From assembly GCF_008710275.1 (NCBI RefSeq), contig NZ_VYQE01000002.1, positions 1-64,000 on the forward strand: DNA of 64,000 nt, read 5' to 3'. The DNA comes from Histidinibacterium aquaticum. GTDB lineage: Bacteria; Pseudomonadota; Alphaproteobacteria; Rhodobacterales; Rhodobacteraceae. Under the pieces are notes generated by a model, which did no database searches, was not told the DNA's origin, and saw only the letters and a list, made by a program, of their open reading frames with translations. Below, piece by piece: positions 35,656-44,318 of the stretch (positions are counted from its first letter, which is position 1; each line of letters starts with the position of its first letter). The position numbers were made by a program, and so were the translations under genes.

Positions 35656-36338
35656 TGCCGGCGCGCCGGGCAGGCGGCCTCTGCGCGGCTCTGCTCGCGC
35701 TCCTGCTGCCCGGCACCCTTCCCGCGCAACAGCAGGGCAACGTGGCGGAGCAATTCCCGGTGCAGGGGCCTGAGGTCGTGCGCTCTCCCGTGCTGACCAT
35801 CGATCCCGACCGGGTCTTCTCCGAGAGCCGGTTCGGCCAGCACATCACCGAAGAGATCCAGGCCGAGACCGAGGCGCTCGCGGAAGAGAACCGCCGGATC
35901 GCCGCCCGTCTGGAAGCGGAAGAGCGCGACCTGACGGAGCGCCGCCCCGATATCCCGCCCGAGGAATTCCGGGCCGAGGCGGAGGAGTTCGACGCGCGCG
36001 TCCAAGAGATCCGCCGCGAGCAGGACGCCAAGGAACGCGCCATCGGCGAGCGGGTGCAGCAGGCTCAGGCGGCCTTTCTGGGTGCGGTCCGGCCCGTGCT
36101 GGCTAACCTGATGATAGAGCGGGGCGCGGCGGTCATTCTCGACCGCAGGACCGTCGTCCTCGGAGCGGGGGCCGTCGACATCACCGACGCCGCGATCGAG
36201 CGCATCGACGCCGAGATGGGCGAGGGGCCCGGGGTTCAGGCCTTGGACGACCTCGCACCCGCGCCCGAGATCGACACGGTTCCCGATCCGGAGGCCGAGC
36301 TCGAGTCGCTGCCGGACGCCGATCCGATCATCGAGTGA
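35655..36338 (+). CDS. OmpH/Skp family periplasmic chaperone
   Basis: 227-aa protein with signal peptide (GGLCAALLALLLPGTLPAQ) and the Skp core VLTIDPDRVFSESRFGQHI. A long charged coiled-coil hairpin (EALAEENRRIAARLEAEERDL ...) and the strand VILDRRTVVLGAGAVDIT follow. The last 40 or so residues are an acidic Pro-rich tail absent from E. coli Skp. That tail is encoded antisense to the end of secF, with a 103-bp overlap. Translationally coupled to bamA (TGATG). The fabZ-lpxA genes that often follow are missing here. Confidence 0.9.
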   Translation: MPARRAGGLCAALLALLLPGTLPAQQQGNVAEQFPVQGPEVVRSPVLTIDPDRVFSESRFGQHITEEIQAETEALAEENRRIAARLEAEERDLTERRPDIPPEEFRAEAEEFDARVQEIRREQDAKERAIGERVQQAQAAFLGAVRPVLANLMIERGAAVILDRRTVVLGAGAVDITDAAIERIDAEMGEGPGVQALDDLAPAPEIDTVPDPEAELESLPDADPIIE

Positions 36339-37261
36339 TCCGATGCGGGGGCGCCGTCCTCCGCCCGCGCTCTGCCCGACAGGCCGCCCGGCAGGTGCAG
36401 TAGGAGCGGTGCCGCCACGAAGATACTGGACAGGGTGCCGAGCAGCAGACCGAAGGTGACCGCCGCCGCGAAACCGAAGAGCACCGGCCCGCCGAAGATC
36501 AGCAGCGACAGCGCCGTCGCCAGCGTGGTGGCCGAGGTCATCAGCGTGCGCCTCAGGGTGGTCGTCACCGCTTCGTCCACGGCGTCTCGCAGAGGCAGGT
36601 CGGGGCGCTTGCCGAAAACCTCGCGCAGGCGGTCGAAGACGACCACCGTATCGTTGATCGAATAGCCCGCGATCAGCAGGATCGCCGCGACGCTGGTCAG
36701 ATCGAAGCTGATCCGTGTGACGGCGAAGAAGCCAACCATCAGCGCGGTGTCGTGGAAGGTCGTGAGGAAAGCCGAGAGGGCGAAGCGGGCGTCGAAACGG
36801 ATCCAGATATAAGCCCCGATAGCGGTGACTGCGGCCAGGCAGGACAGCAGTCCGGAGCGCAGCAGCTCGGCGGAGACCTTGGGCCCGACCGTCGCGGCGT
36901 CGAGCACCCGGGCCTCGGGTCCCAGTGCCGAGGTGATGGCCTCCGTCGCGCCGCTTCCCGACTCCCTCGTGCGGATCAGGACGGTCTGGCCGTCGTCGAG
37001 GCTCTGGACCGAGGCATCGTCGATACCCGCCGCCGCAAGGTCGGAGCGCAGAGCGGTGAGGTCCCACTGTGCCTCCCCGCGCGCCTGAACCACCGTCCCG
37101 CCCGAGAAGTCGGCCGAGAGGTTGAGCCCGCCGAGACCCAGCGACACGAGCGTCGCCAGGATGAGGAAGGCGGAGACAGCGAGCCCGAGGGGGCTCCAGC
37201 GCGAGAACGGGTACCGGGTCGCACCGGCCGGCGCTTTGCGCCGGATGAGGGACAGGATCAT
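36236..37261 (-). CDS. secF: Protein translocase subunit SecF (no adjacent secD)
   Basis: 341-aa RND-like membrane protein. It has the SecF signature GYSINDTVVVFDRLRE, an N-terminal helix, a periplasmic domain (SADFSGGTVVQARG ...) and five further helices. About 35 C-terminal residues are Ser/Gly-rich (GSASGSDSSSASGSG) and lie antisense to the ompH tail, suggesting that the tail arose by overprinting or loss of an earlier stop. SecF normally works with SecD encoded just upstream. No secD is in this window, so this may be a second or relocated copy. Confidence 0.88.
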   Translation of the reverse strand: MILSLIRRKAPAGATRYPFSRWSPLGLAVSAFLILATLVSLGLGGLNLSADFSGGTVVQARGEAQWDLTALRSDLAAAGIDDASVQSLDDGQTVLIRTRESGSGATEAITSALGPEARVLDAATVGPKVSAELLRSGLLSCLAAVTAIGAYIWIRFDARFALSAFLTTFHDTALMVGFFAVTRISFDLTSVAAILLIAGYSINDTVVVFDRLREVFGKRPDLPLRDAVDEAVTTTLRRTLMTSATTLATALSLLIFGGPVLFGFAAAVTFGLLLGTLSSIFVAAPLLLHLPGGLSGRARAEDGAPASDHSMIGSASGSDSSSASGSGTVSISGAGARSSKA

Positions 37262-37451
37262 GTTGCCACGGGACGCGAACTGCCGCGTCCACAGACCTCC
37301 CGGGCGGAGCCGCGATCTCGCGTCTCAGGGCACGCCCGGACCAAGAGATCGGGTGCGCGGGTCAGTTCCGCAAGGGGTGAGCCGCACCTGACCGCAGAAT
37401 TCTCCGGACCGCGGCGTTAACCAATTTTTCGTTTTAAATCAGAGCCCTGAT

Positions 37452-37476
37452 GCCCCGTCCAAATTTGGACGCGGGC
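37452..37476 (-). terminator. Inverted repeat after bpt, possible terminator
   Basis: GTCCAAATTTGGAC is a perfect 14-bp palindrome (37457-37470) extended by GCCCC/GCGGGC to a stem of about 12 bp with one bulge. It begins two bases after the bpt stop. There is no clear T run on the minus side, while TTTT follows on the plus side, so direction and efficiency are uncertain. Confidence 0.45.
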
Positions 37477-37478
37477 TT

Positions 37479-38324
37479 TTACTCTTCCCGGCGCGTCGGC
37501 CGCGTGTCGGGCAGGCTGATCCGCGCCACCTGCTCGGCGATCGGCGGCACGGAGAGCGGGTGCGTGTCGGCCTCGAAGCTCTCAGGGTCGGTCAGGCGTT
37601 GCCAGCATCCCCGGTGATAGACCTCCAGCCCGGAGAAGCGGGCCTTGTAGCCCATCTTCGGACTGCCGGGCACCCAGTAGCCAAGATAGACGAAGGGTAG
37701 CCCCATCGACCGCGCGAGATCGACGTGGTCGAGGATGACGTGCGTCCCGAGGGAGTCGCTGGCGAGTTCCGGGTCGAAGAACGAGTAGACCATGCTCAGC
37801 CCGTCATCGAGCACGTCCGTCAGGCAGACCGCCTTGAGCCCGCCGTGCGGATCGTCACGCGGGGCTTCGCGGTCCGAATACTCGATAATCCGGCTGCGGA
37901 TCGGCGTCTCCTCGATCATCGCGGCGAACTCGAAGAGATCCATGTCCGCCATCCCGCCCTGGGCGTGGCGGCTGTCGAGGTAGGACCGGAACAAGAAATA
38001 CTGCTCTTCCGTCGCCCAGGGGGCGCTCGCCCTGCGCTCGAGGTAGCCGTTCTTGCGAAGAACCCTTCGCTGGCTCTTGGAGGGCCTGAACCGGTCGACC
38101 GCGATCCGCGCCGAGAGACAGGCGGAGCATTCCGCGCAGGAGGGGCGGTAGAGGACGTTCTGCGAGCGGCGGAAGCCCTGCTTGGACAGCGCGTCGTTAA
38201 GCTGCTCGGCGCCGTCGCCCTGCAGCGCCGTGAAGAGCTTCCGTTCCATCCGCCCCTCGAGATAGGGGCAGGGCTGCGGGGCCGTCACGTAGAATTGCGG
38301 CGCGAGCGGAAGGGTGTGACGCAT
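37479..38324 (-). CDS. bpt: Aspartate/glutamate leucyltransferase (Bpt)
   Basis: 281-aa aminoacyl-tRNA-protein transferase that adds Leu to N-terminal Asp or Glu, creating N-degrons for ClpS-ClpAP. The N-terminal [14 protein letters not shown] and the paired cysteine motif [15 protein letters not shown] are family hallmarks. C-terminal [19 protein letters not shown] and the GNAT-like fold also fit. The length (about 250-280 aa) and lack of the extra Ate1 domain favour the Bpt type over arginyltransferase. Confidence 0.93.
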   Translation of the reverse strand: MRHTLPLAPQFYVTAPQPCPYLEGRMERKLFTALQGDGAEQLNDALSKQGFRRSQNVLYRPSCAECSACLSARIAVDRFRPSKSQRRVLRKNGYLERRASAPWATEEQYFLFRSYLDSRHAQGGMADMDLFEFAAMIEETPIRSRIIEYSDREAPRDDPHGGLKAVCLTDVLDDGLSMVYSFFDPELASDSLGTHVILDHVDLARSMGLPFVYLGYWVPGSPKMGYKARFSGLEVYHRGCWQRLTDPESFEADTHPLSVPPIAEQVARISLPDTRPTRREE

Positions 38325-38400
38325 GGGGTCTCCGTCTCCTCGGGCGAGACGTTAGCAACGGCCCGCCCGCAGGCCAAGCCCCCGCTACGGGGGGCCAATC

Positions 38401-38880
38401 TCAGACCGCCGGCCGGTTGAGCAGGGCTGTACCGAGGATGTGATCCGTCAGGCCCTGCTTTCGATCGGAGATCAGCATGAGCACGATGGAGATCGCCTGC
38501 AAGATCGGAAATGCGATGGAGATCGTGTAGCCGAGCGTATGGGCGAAGGCGGTGGCATTCGACAGCCGATGCCCGTCGGCCTCGCGCAGCTCCATCCCCA
38601 TCAGGCGCATCCCCCAGGTCCCGGAGCCTGCGGCGATCGTGCCCCAGCGGTATAGGAAGCCCACGAAGAGCATCATCAGCGGGAAGAAGAAGATGCCGGT
38701 GAAGGCGGTAAAGGGCAGCAGGAGCACGCAGACGATGCCGATGAGCACCATGTCCACAAGCCAGGCGGCAAAGCGCTTGCCCGTAACGCCGGCATAGAAG
38801 TCCGGCCGCCTGATCGGGTCGGGCAGGCGCGATTGCGTGAAGGAATTGCGGGGTTCGGCGTACATCTCGGCAGGGTCCAT
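38401..38880 (-). CDS. RDD family membrane protein
   Basis: 159-aa protein. An RDD domain with Arg/Asp in GKRFAAWLVDMVLIGIV is followed by two or three further helices and the characteristic TWGMRLMGMELREADG and DRKQGLTDHILGT motifs. The function of RDD proteins is mostly unknown; some act in ion or compatible-solute transport. The start at 38880 was preferred because the frame upstream lacks a ribosome site. Confidence 0.88.
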   Translation of the reverse strand: MDPAEMYAEPRNSFTQSRLPDPIRRPDFYAGVTGKRFAAWLVDMVLIGIVCVLLLPFTAFTGIFFFPLMMLFVGFLYRWGTIAAGSGTWGMRLMGMELREADGHRLSNATAFAHTLGYTISIAFPILQAISIVLMLISDRKQGLTDHILGTALLNRPAV

Positions 38881-38935
38881 TTGATTGATATCGGAAGGGC
38901 GGCGGGGCGGCGCAAGGGGCGCCCCGCCGATGGCG

Positions 38936-39361
38936 TCAGTCCGCATAGGCGGCGATGGTCTCGTCCTGAACCCTGCGGGCGCGCCGGTCCATGAACTGGT
39001 CGAACTCGGTCTGGTCCTTGGCCTCGCGGAGGCGGGTCAGGAAAGCGCCGAAGCTCTGCCGCTCGTCCTCGAGCCGCTTGAGCATGTCGGCCCGGTAGGC
39101 GTCGAAGCTCGCGTTGCCGGTGCCGGCGGGCTCCGCCGGCTCGGGCGCAGTCTCCTCGGCGGGCGCGGAGGACCGGCGGGCGGCCTCGGGCAGGAAGTCG
39201 CCGCGCCAGGCCAGGATCGCCGCGAGGGCGAAGCCCGCCGGCCAGAAGTGCGCGAAGGCGATGGCGACCGAGGCGATGGCGAAGGCGCCGAAGATCAGGA
39301 CCGAAAGGACCTGGACGGCGGGGGGGACGGACGAACGTGACCTTTCGGTGGATGCGGACAT
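38936..39361 (-). CDS. DUF2852-like membrane protein (paralogue A)
   Basis: 141-aa protein with two hydrophobic segments (VLSVLIFGAFAIASVAIAF and AHFWPAGFALAAILAWRG), an Ala/Pro/Glu linker and a conserved C-terminal block FDAYRADMLKRLEDERQSF ... LREAKDQTEFDQFMDRRAR. The C-terminal block closely matches that of the next gene, so the pair arose by duplication; the N-terminal halves differ. Function unknown. Confidence 0.75.
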   Translation of the reverse strand: MSASTERSRSSVPPAVQVLSVLIFGAFAIASVAIAFAHFWPAGFALAAILAWRGDFLPEAARRSSAPAEETAPEPAEPAGTGNASFDAYRADMLKRLEDERQSFGAFLTRLREAKDQTEFDQFMDRRARRVQDETIAAYAD

Positions 39362-39425
39362 GACAGCCTCTGCTGGCAGGATGTGGAAGGGAGAGGCCGG
39401 GCCCGCGAGGGGCCCGGCCGGGCGA

Positions 39426-39869
39426 TCAGGCGGTTTCGCCGCCGGTGTTCTCGTCGCGGGCCTTTCGGGCGCGGTCTTCCATGAACTGGTCGAACTCGGC
39501 CTTGTCCTTGGCTTCGCGGAGCCGCTCGAGGAAGGCCTCGAAGCTGGCCTGCTCGTCTTCGAGCCGGCGGAGGGTCTCGGACTTGTAGGCGTCGAAGGCG
39601 CTGTTGCCCGAGGATTTCATCGCCGCGCGGAAGGCGTGGCGGGAGGAGGATTGGCGCCGGGAGGCGCAGCTGCCGGAAAACATGCGTTTGCTCCAGATCA
39701 TGTAGGCGAGAAGGGCGAGGCCGACCGGCCAGGCGAAGATGAAGCCGAGGACCGTTGCGACGATCCAGGCACCTTTGCCGCGATCATCGAGCCAGGCTTC
39801 GGCCCGGGCGAACCATCCGGCGACGCCCTGCTGGCGAGGGGCCGGATAATGGGTGGTGGCGTCGGTCAT
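39426..39869 (-). CDS. DUF2852 domain protein (paralogue B)
   Basis: 147-aa protein. It has an N-terminal amphipathic segment, one membrane hairpin (WIVATVLGFIFAWPVGLALL) and a basic Ser-rich stretch. A coiled C-terminal motif FDAYKSETLRRLEDEQASF ... LREAKDKAEFDQFMEDRAR follows. This is the common DUF2852 architecture in Rhodobacterales. 64 bp from its paralogue downstream, likely one transcript. Confidence 0.82.
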   Translation of the reverse strand: MTDATTHYPAPRQQGVAGWFARAEAWLDDRGKGAWIVATVLGFIFAWPVGLALLAYMIWSKRMFSGSCASRRQSSSRHAFRAAMKSSGNSAFDAYKSETLRRLEDEQASFEAFLERLREAKDKAEFDQFMEDRARKARDENTGGETA

Positions 39870-40089
39870 TCGGGGTCTCCTTTGCGGTGAGGTGATGTAA
39901 ATGCCTTTCACATCACACCATATCGGAGTCCGGCCCTGTCCCCGCAAGAGGTAATGTTAAGAGATTTCACATAAATCGTATAAGGCTATGAAAGGTCGTA
40001 TATTTATCCCGAATCCGAAGAACATCCCCGCCCCGGCGTGCAACTCGCCCCGGCCGGACTATATGAGCGAGAGAGACAGGAGCGTCGTG

Positions 40090-40398
40090 ATGTCCAGCTT
40101 TTTCGACCGAATCGTCGAGGCGCAGCTCCGCAAGGCGGAGGCCGAGGGCGTCATGGACGACCTCACGGGGAAGGGTAAGCCGCTGGACCTGAGCAAACCT
40201 GGCGCCAATCCCTTCAAGAAGACATTCGCCGAGGCCGAGGTCGAACTTCCGATCACCCGGCTGGCCCGGGAGATCGGCGAGGCCCGAGAGGCGCTCCGGT
40301 CGGAGACGGACCCCGACGAGCGGCGGGTCATTCAGAAGCGGATCGCCGACCTCGAGCTGCGCCGGTCGCTTGAGATCGAGGGGATGCGGCGGGGCTGA
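40090..40398 (+). CDS. DUF1992 (DnaJ-homologue subfamily C28-like) protein
   Basis: 102-aa soluble protein. The N-terminal FFDRIVEAQLRKAEAEGVMD and GKGKPLDLS are the DUF1992 signature. Charged helices follow. AGGAG eight bases upstream supports the ATG at 40090 over two earlier in-frame ATGs. Molecular function unknown. Convergent with the YbaK gene. Confidence 0.88.
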   Translation: MSSFFDRIVEAQLRKAEAEGVMDDLTGKGKPLDLSKPGANPFKKTFAEAEVELPITRLAREIGEAREALRSETDPDERRVIQKRIADLELRRSLEIEGMRRG

Positions 40399-40401
40399 AA
40401 A

Positions 40402-40872
40402 CTAGTCCGTGAAGTCGCCCGGGACCGCGCCGGAAACGCGTTTTAGATCGTCGGGCGAGGCGGCGAAGATATGGTTCGGCGTCCCCGCGGCTGCGTAGAT
40501 CACGTCGAACTCGGAAAGCCGGGCGTCCCAGAAGGTCCGGATCGGGTTCAGATGGCCGATCGGCGCGACGCCTCCGATGGCGAACCCGGTCTGGGACCGC
40601 ACCAGCGCCGCGTCCGCGCGGCCGAGCGGCTCTCCGGCGATCAGGGCAGCCTTCTCGGCCGAAACCCGGTTGCCGCCTGCCGTGAGGAAGAGCAGCGCTT
40701 CGCCCGTCTCCTCGCCACGAAAGATGATCGACTTCACGATCTGATCGAGCTCGCACCCGGCCGCCTCCGCCGCCTGGTCCGCGGTCTTGGTCGAGGCTGA
40801 CATCTCCAGCACCTCGCCGCCGATGCCGCTCTCTTCCAGCGCGTGCTTCACGCGTTTCAGGCTCTTGCTCAT
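40402..40872 (-). CDS. YbaK/EbsC-family aminoacyl-tRNA editing protein
   Basis: 156-aa single-domain deacylase related to the editing domain of prolyl-tRNA synthetase. The conserved KSIIFRG, GGNRVSAEKAA, TGFAIGGVAPIGHLNP and YAAAGTPNHIF segments are visible. Relatives hydrolyse mischarged Cys- or Ala-tRNA(Pro); substrate specificity is not evident here. The start overlaps the tmk stop by 4 bp. Confidence 0.9.
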   Translation of the reverse strand: MSKSLKRVKHALEESGIGGEVLEMSASTKTADQAAEAAGCELDQIVKSIIFRGEETGEALLFLTAGGNRVSAEKAALIAGEPLGRADAALVRSQTGFAIGGVAPIGHLNPIRTFWDARLSEFDVIYAAAGTPNHIFAASPDDLKRVSGAVPGDFTD

Positions 40873-41480
40873 GTTTCCACCGTTACGCGGGCCGCGATGT
40901 CCTCCGCAACCGCATCGGCGTCCCGGTTGCCGTCGATGACGACACAGCGCTCGGGGAACTGCGCGGCGAGGGCCAGAAAGCCCGCCCGGACAGTCTCCTG
41001 CAGTTCGAGGCCGAAGGACTCGAAGCGGCTCTCCGCCCCTTCGCGGGCCATGCCCCGGGCGAGTGCGGTGGCCGGGTCCATGTCGATGATGAAGGTCAGG
41101 TCGGGTTCACGCCCGATCATCAGCGCGTGGAGGGCGTCGACCTTGTCCCGGAGGTCGCCGCGGGTCGCGCCCTGGTAGATCCGGGTGCTGTCGGCGAAGC
41201 GGTCGCAGATCACCGTCCGACCTTCGGAGAGCCGGGGCTCGATCAGCTTCTCGAGGTGGTCGCGCCGCGCCGCCGTGAAGAGCAGGAGTTCGGTTTCCGG
41301 CGACCAGCGGCCCGTTTCGCCGTTCAGGACGAGACGACGGATTTCCTCGGCCCCGGCGCTGCCGCCCGGCTCACGGGTCAGGACCGCGCCCGGCAGACGC
41401 TCGGCCAGCCGCCGGGCCTGGGTCGACTTGCCCGAGCCGTCGATCCCCTCGAAGGTGATGAACCAGCCGCCGGCGCCCAT
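40869..41480 (-). CDS. tmk: Thymidylate kinase
   Basis: 203-aa dTMP kinase. P-loop FEGIDGSGKSTQARRLAE, the DR(F/Y) motif CDRFADSTRIYQG and the lid region with Arg residues are intact. Spacing of six bases from the upstream DD-carboxypeptidase and 4-bp overlap with the YbaK gene show a shared transcript. Confidence 0.96.
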   Translation of the reverse strand: MGAGGWFITFEGIDGSGKSTQARRLAERLPGAVLTREPGGSAGAEEIRRLVLNGETGRWSPETELLLFTAARRDHLEKLIEPRLSEGRTVICDRFADSTRIYQGATRGDLRDKVDALHALMIGREPDLTFIIDMDPATALARGMAREGAESRFESFGLELQETVRAGFLALAAQFPERCVVIDGNRDADAVAEDIAARVTVET

Positions 41481-41486
41481 GAGCCG

Positions 41487-42662
41487 TCAGGTGCCGGGCA
41501 GGGCGGAAAGGTCCGCCTCGGGGGCGACCTTGCCCAGCACGACCATCGCTGCCCCGCCGACGCGGCGGAGGAAGCCGCCGCGCGCCACGTCGGTTTCGGC
41601 GGCAAGCGGGAGGCGGACCTCCGGCAGGCCCTCGCGCGTGATGACGAGCTCCGCGATCTCGTCGCCGGCCGCGATCGGTGCTTCGACCGGGCCGGTATAG
41701 ATCACCTCGGCCTCGAGGCTGTCCTGGTCGAGGACCGGCACCAGAAGGCGGACGTCGTCGACGACGGTCAGGCCGACCGTTGGCACGTCGCCCATCCAGA
41801 CGTCGGCCTCGGCCACGCGGGTCCCGGCGTCGGTCACCTTGCGTTCGACGAACTGGCGGAACGCCCAGTTGACCAGGCGCTCCGATTCTTCGGCCCGCTG
41901 GGCCTGGCTATCGAGACCGGAGAGCACGAAGATCACCCGGCGATCGCCCTGCTTGGCCGATCCGACGAGGCCGTAGCCCGCCTCTTCCGTGTGGCCTGTC
42001 TTGAGGCCGTCGGCCCCGATCCCGAGACCCAGCAGCGGATTGCGGTTGTTGACGTTGGTGGGTGCGCGTCCGTCGTACTCGAAGGTCCGTTCGGCGAAGA
42101 GGGGATAGAAGGTCGGGAAGTCCGCGATGAGCCGGTGCGCGAGCACGCCCAGATCTCGGACCGACATGACATGACCCGGCTCGGGCCATCCGTTCGAGTT
42201 CAGGAAGGTCGAGCTCGTCAGCCCCATTTCACGCCCGCGTTCCGTCATCATCCGGGCAAAGCCCTCTTCCGTGCCGTCGGGCGACAGGGCCTCGGCCAGG
42301 ACCGCCGTCGCGTCGTTGCCAGACAGGACGATCACGCCGCGGATCAGCTCCTCGACGGTGGGCCGGTCGGTCGTGTCGAGGAACATCGTGGAGCCGCCGT
42401 AGGACATCGCGTGCTCCGAGACCGGGAGCCGCTCGTCGATGGAGAGCCGTCCGTCCGCGATGGCCTCGAAGACCATGTAGAGCGTCATCAGCTTCGACAT
42501 CGAGGCCGGGGGCAGGGGGGCGTCGGCGTTCTTTTCAAGCAGGACCGTGTCGGTCGTGTGGTCGTAGACGTAGGCCGCGCGGGCGGAGGTCTCGAAGGTC
42601 TGCGCCGCGGCCTGCGAGGCGGCGGCGAGACAGAGCGCGAGGGCAAAGAGACGGCGGATCAT
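41487..42662 (-). CDS. D-alanyl-D-alanine carboxypeptidase (PBP5/DacA-like)
   Basis: 391-aa low-molecular-mass penicillin-binding protein. It has a signal peptide (MIRRLFALALCLAAASQAAA). The active site shows SxxK in PPASMSKLM, SGN in VIVLSGNDATA and KTG in DGLKTGHTEEAG. A C-terminal PBP5-type beta domain and a terminal amphipathic helix (about 365-385) could anchor it to the inner membrane. It trims pentapeptides. Downstream of the SPOR lipoprotein gene. Confidence 0.94.
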   Translation of the reverse strand: MIRRLFALALCLAAASQAAAQTFETSARAAYVYDHTTDTVLLEKNADAPLPPASMSKLMTLYMVFEAIADGRLSIDERLPVSEHAMSYGGSTMFLDTTDRPTVEELIRGVIVLSGNDATAVLAEALSPDGTEEGFARMMTERGREMGLTSSTFLNSNGWPEPGHVMSVRDLGVLAHRLIADFPTFYPLFAERTFEYDGRAPTNVNNRNPLLGLGIGADGLKTGHTEEAGYGLVGSAKQGDRRVIFVLSGLDSQAQRAEESERLVNWAFRQFVERKVTDAGTRVAEADVWMGDVPTVGLTVVDDVRLLVPVLDQDSLEAEVIYTGPVEAPIAAGDEIAELVITREGLPEVRLPLAAETDVARGGFLRRVGGAAMVVLGKVAPEADLSALPGT

Positions 42663-42773
42663 GGCGGCACTCCTCGGTGACAGGTCTCTGGGTGCGGCCC
42701 GTCGCATAGCGCGCGGCGGGACCGCCTGCAAATGAGGTCGGGGCGCTCTCCGCCGGCTCGGCGGGGCGCCGCC

Positions 42774-43670
42774 CTAGTCTGTCACGGCGTAGGCGTCTTC
42801 AAAGCCTTCCGCCTTCACTTTTTCGAGCAGCTCGGCGCGTTCGGCCTCGGTCCGGGCCGGCCCGACGATCACGCGCCAGAACGCGCGCCCCTGGGTTTCC
42901 TGCTGCCGGACGGTGGGGACGACACCGACGGAGCGCATCCGTTCTGCCGTCCCTTCGGCATTGGCCTCGACCGAGAAGATGCCGATCTGGACGTAAGGCC
43001 GGTCGAGGTCGGAGCCGCCCTGCGGCTGCTGATCGGGCGCCGCCTGGGGCGCGGGGGCGAGGGTTGCCTCCGCCGCAGGGGCAGCCGGTGTCGTGCCGGC
43101 GGGCTCCAGGGAGGCGGTCTCGACACCGGGGGCCTCGTCGAAGGTCGCCGTCTCGTCCGAGGGGGCAGGGGCGGAGACAGCCGCGGCGTCGCCCGGACCC
43201 TCTTCCCGGCGGAGGGCCGTGACATTGAGCTCGGTCGGAGCGCCGGCGAGCACGCCGAGCGCCTCGGCCGCGTCGGAGGAGACCTGCAGGCGCGGGCCGG
43301 GGTTGTCCCTCTCGCGGCGGAAGAGTGCGCCGATCACGAACTGCCCGTTCTCGCGGTTGCGGATGATGACGCGCTCCGGCTCGTCCACGTCGGGATGCGC
43401 AACCCAGACGCCGCCCAGCGAGGGGCGGCCGTCCCAGAGGCCGGGCTCCGTCACCTGGAAGACCTCGGGCGCTTCCACGTCGCGTTCGACCAACTCGACT
43501 GTTCCGGCAGCGGCGCTGTCGGCCGCCGGGGTCTCGGTTGCGCGGCTCGCGAAGGGCATTTGCAGTTCGCCGTTCTCGCAGGCGGTCAGCAAGAGCCCCG
43601 CGGCCAGCCCGAGGCCGATGGGATGAAGCCGCGCGCGGCGCGGCTTCGGGAATCCGGTAGTGCCTGTCAT
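42774..43670 (-). CDS. SPOR-domain lipoprotein
   Basis: 298-aa predicted lipoprotein with lipobox LLLTAC near residue 32. It has a RlpA-like middle region (GLWDGRPSLGGVWVAHPDVDE, RVIIRNRENGQFVIGALF, VSSDAAEALGV) and an Ala/Pro-rich linker. The C-terminal SPOR domain (YVQIGIFSVEANAEGTAERM ... RVIVGP) binds denuded glycan at the septum. The order of modules suggests a septal RlpA-type protein, though the double-psi domain is hard to confirm by eye. Co-directional with dacA-tmk. Confidence 0.86.
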   Translation of the reverse strand: MTGTTGFPKPRRARLHPIGLGLAAGLLLTACENGELQMPFASRATETPAADSAAAGTVELVERDVEAPEVFQVTEPGLWDGRPSLGGVWVAHPDVDEPERVIIRNRENGQFVIGALFRRERDNPGPRLQVSSDAAEALGVLAGAPTELNVTALRREEGPGDAAAVSAPAPSDETATFDEAPGVETASLEPAGTTPAAPAAEATLAPAPQAAPDQQPQGGSDLDRPYVQIGIFSVEANAEGTAERMRSVGVVPTVRQQETQGRAFWRVIVGPARTEAERAELLEKVKAEGFEDAYAVTD

Positions 43671-43877
43671 ACGTCGCCCCTCGTCTCCGCGGCGCGTCCG
43701 CCGCGCGGCCCTGTCAGCGGGCACTGCTCAAGATACACGTGCCCCGCATTCTTGCGGCGGAGCTGAGTGCGAGGATAGCGGGTGGAACCCGACAAGAAAA
43801 GTCCGCCGTTGACGCCGCGCGCAAATGCGCGCACCGCTTTGCAGAATCGACGTCCGCGGTCTAACCGGACCGGACCC

Positions 43878-43967
43878 GGAGGAGTGGCAGAGTGGTCGAT
43901 TGCAGCGGTCTTGAAAACCGCCGTGCGTGAAAGCGTACCGTGGGTTCGAATCCCACCTCCTCCGCCA
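43878..43967 (+). tRNA. tRNA-Ser(TGA)
   Basis: Complete 90-base class II tRNA. Acceptor GGAGGAG (43878-43884) pairs with CTCCTCC (43957-43963), followed by G and an encoded CCA (43965-43967). The anticodon loop CTTGAAA carries TGA. A long variable arm and T loop TTCGAAT are present. It marks the left edge of the accessory region. Confidence 0.97.
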
Positions 43968-44124
43968 AGGACCCCTAGCTCAAATTCCCTACAACTTCTT
44001 GTCCGTAGTCTGGCCCCATTTTCCGGGGGTTACCCGGGGATACTCCTGACTGAGACGCACTGGACCTCGCAGGTCATGGCAGAACTGGGCGGTGGTCTCA
44101 CTCGCGCGATGCGGCCAGTGCGCT

Positions 44125-44294
44125 TTCCCTGTTTTTTGGCGATCTGCAGGGAAATAACGGGAAGATCCTGGTATCCTAGGAAAGTGGCGGCCGAATCCGG
44201 GTTTCACACCAAAGGCTTAGACGTGATTTCCCTATGCGGTCGAACAGGGAAGTTTTCTCTGAGAACAGGGAAAGCATTTTGCCTGAGCAGGGAT
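44125..44294. repeat. CAGGGAA repeat array beside the recombinase gene
   Basis: The heptamer CAGGGAA, or close variants, occurs in inverted (TTCCCTG 44125; TTCCCT 44228) and direct orientation (44147, 44245, 44266 and CAGGGAT 44288). The last three are spaced 21-22 bp, two helical turns. The 351-bp stretch 43968-44318 holds no gene. Candidate recombinase binding or crossover region; I believe similar arrays accompany this recombinase type elsewhere but cannot verify it. Confidence 0.6.
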
Positions 44295-44318
44295 AACTGT
44301 AGCGCTCGACGATGGTAC

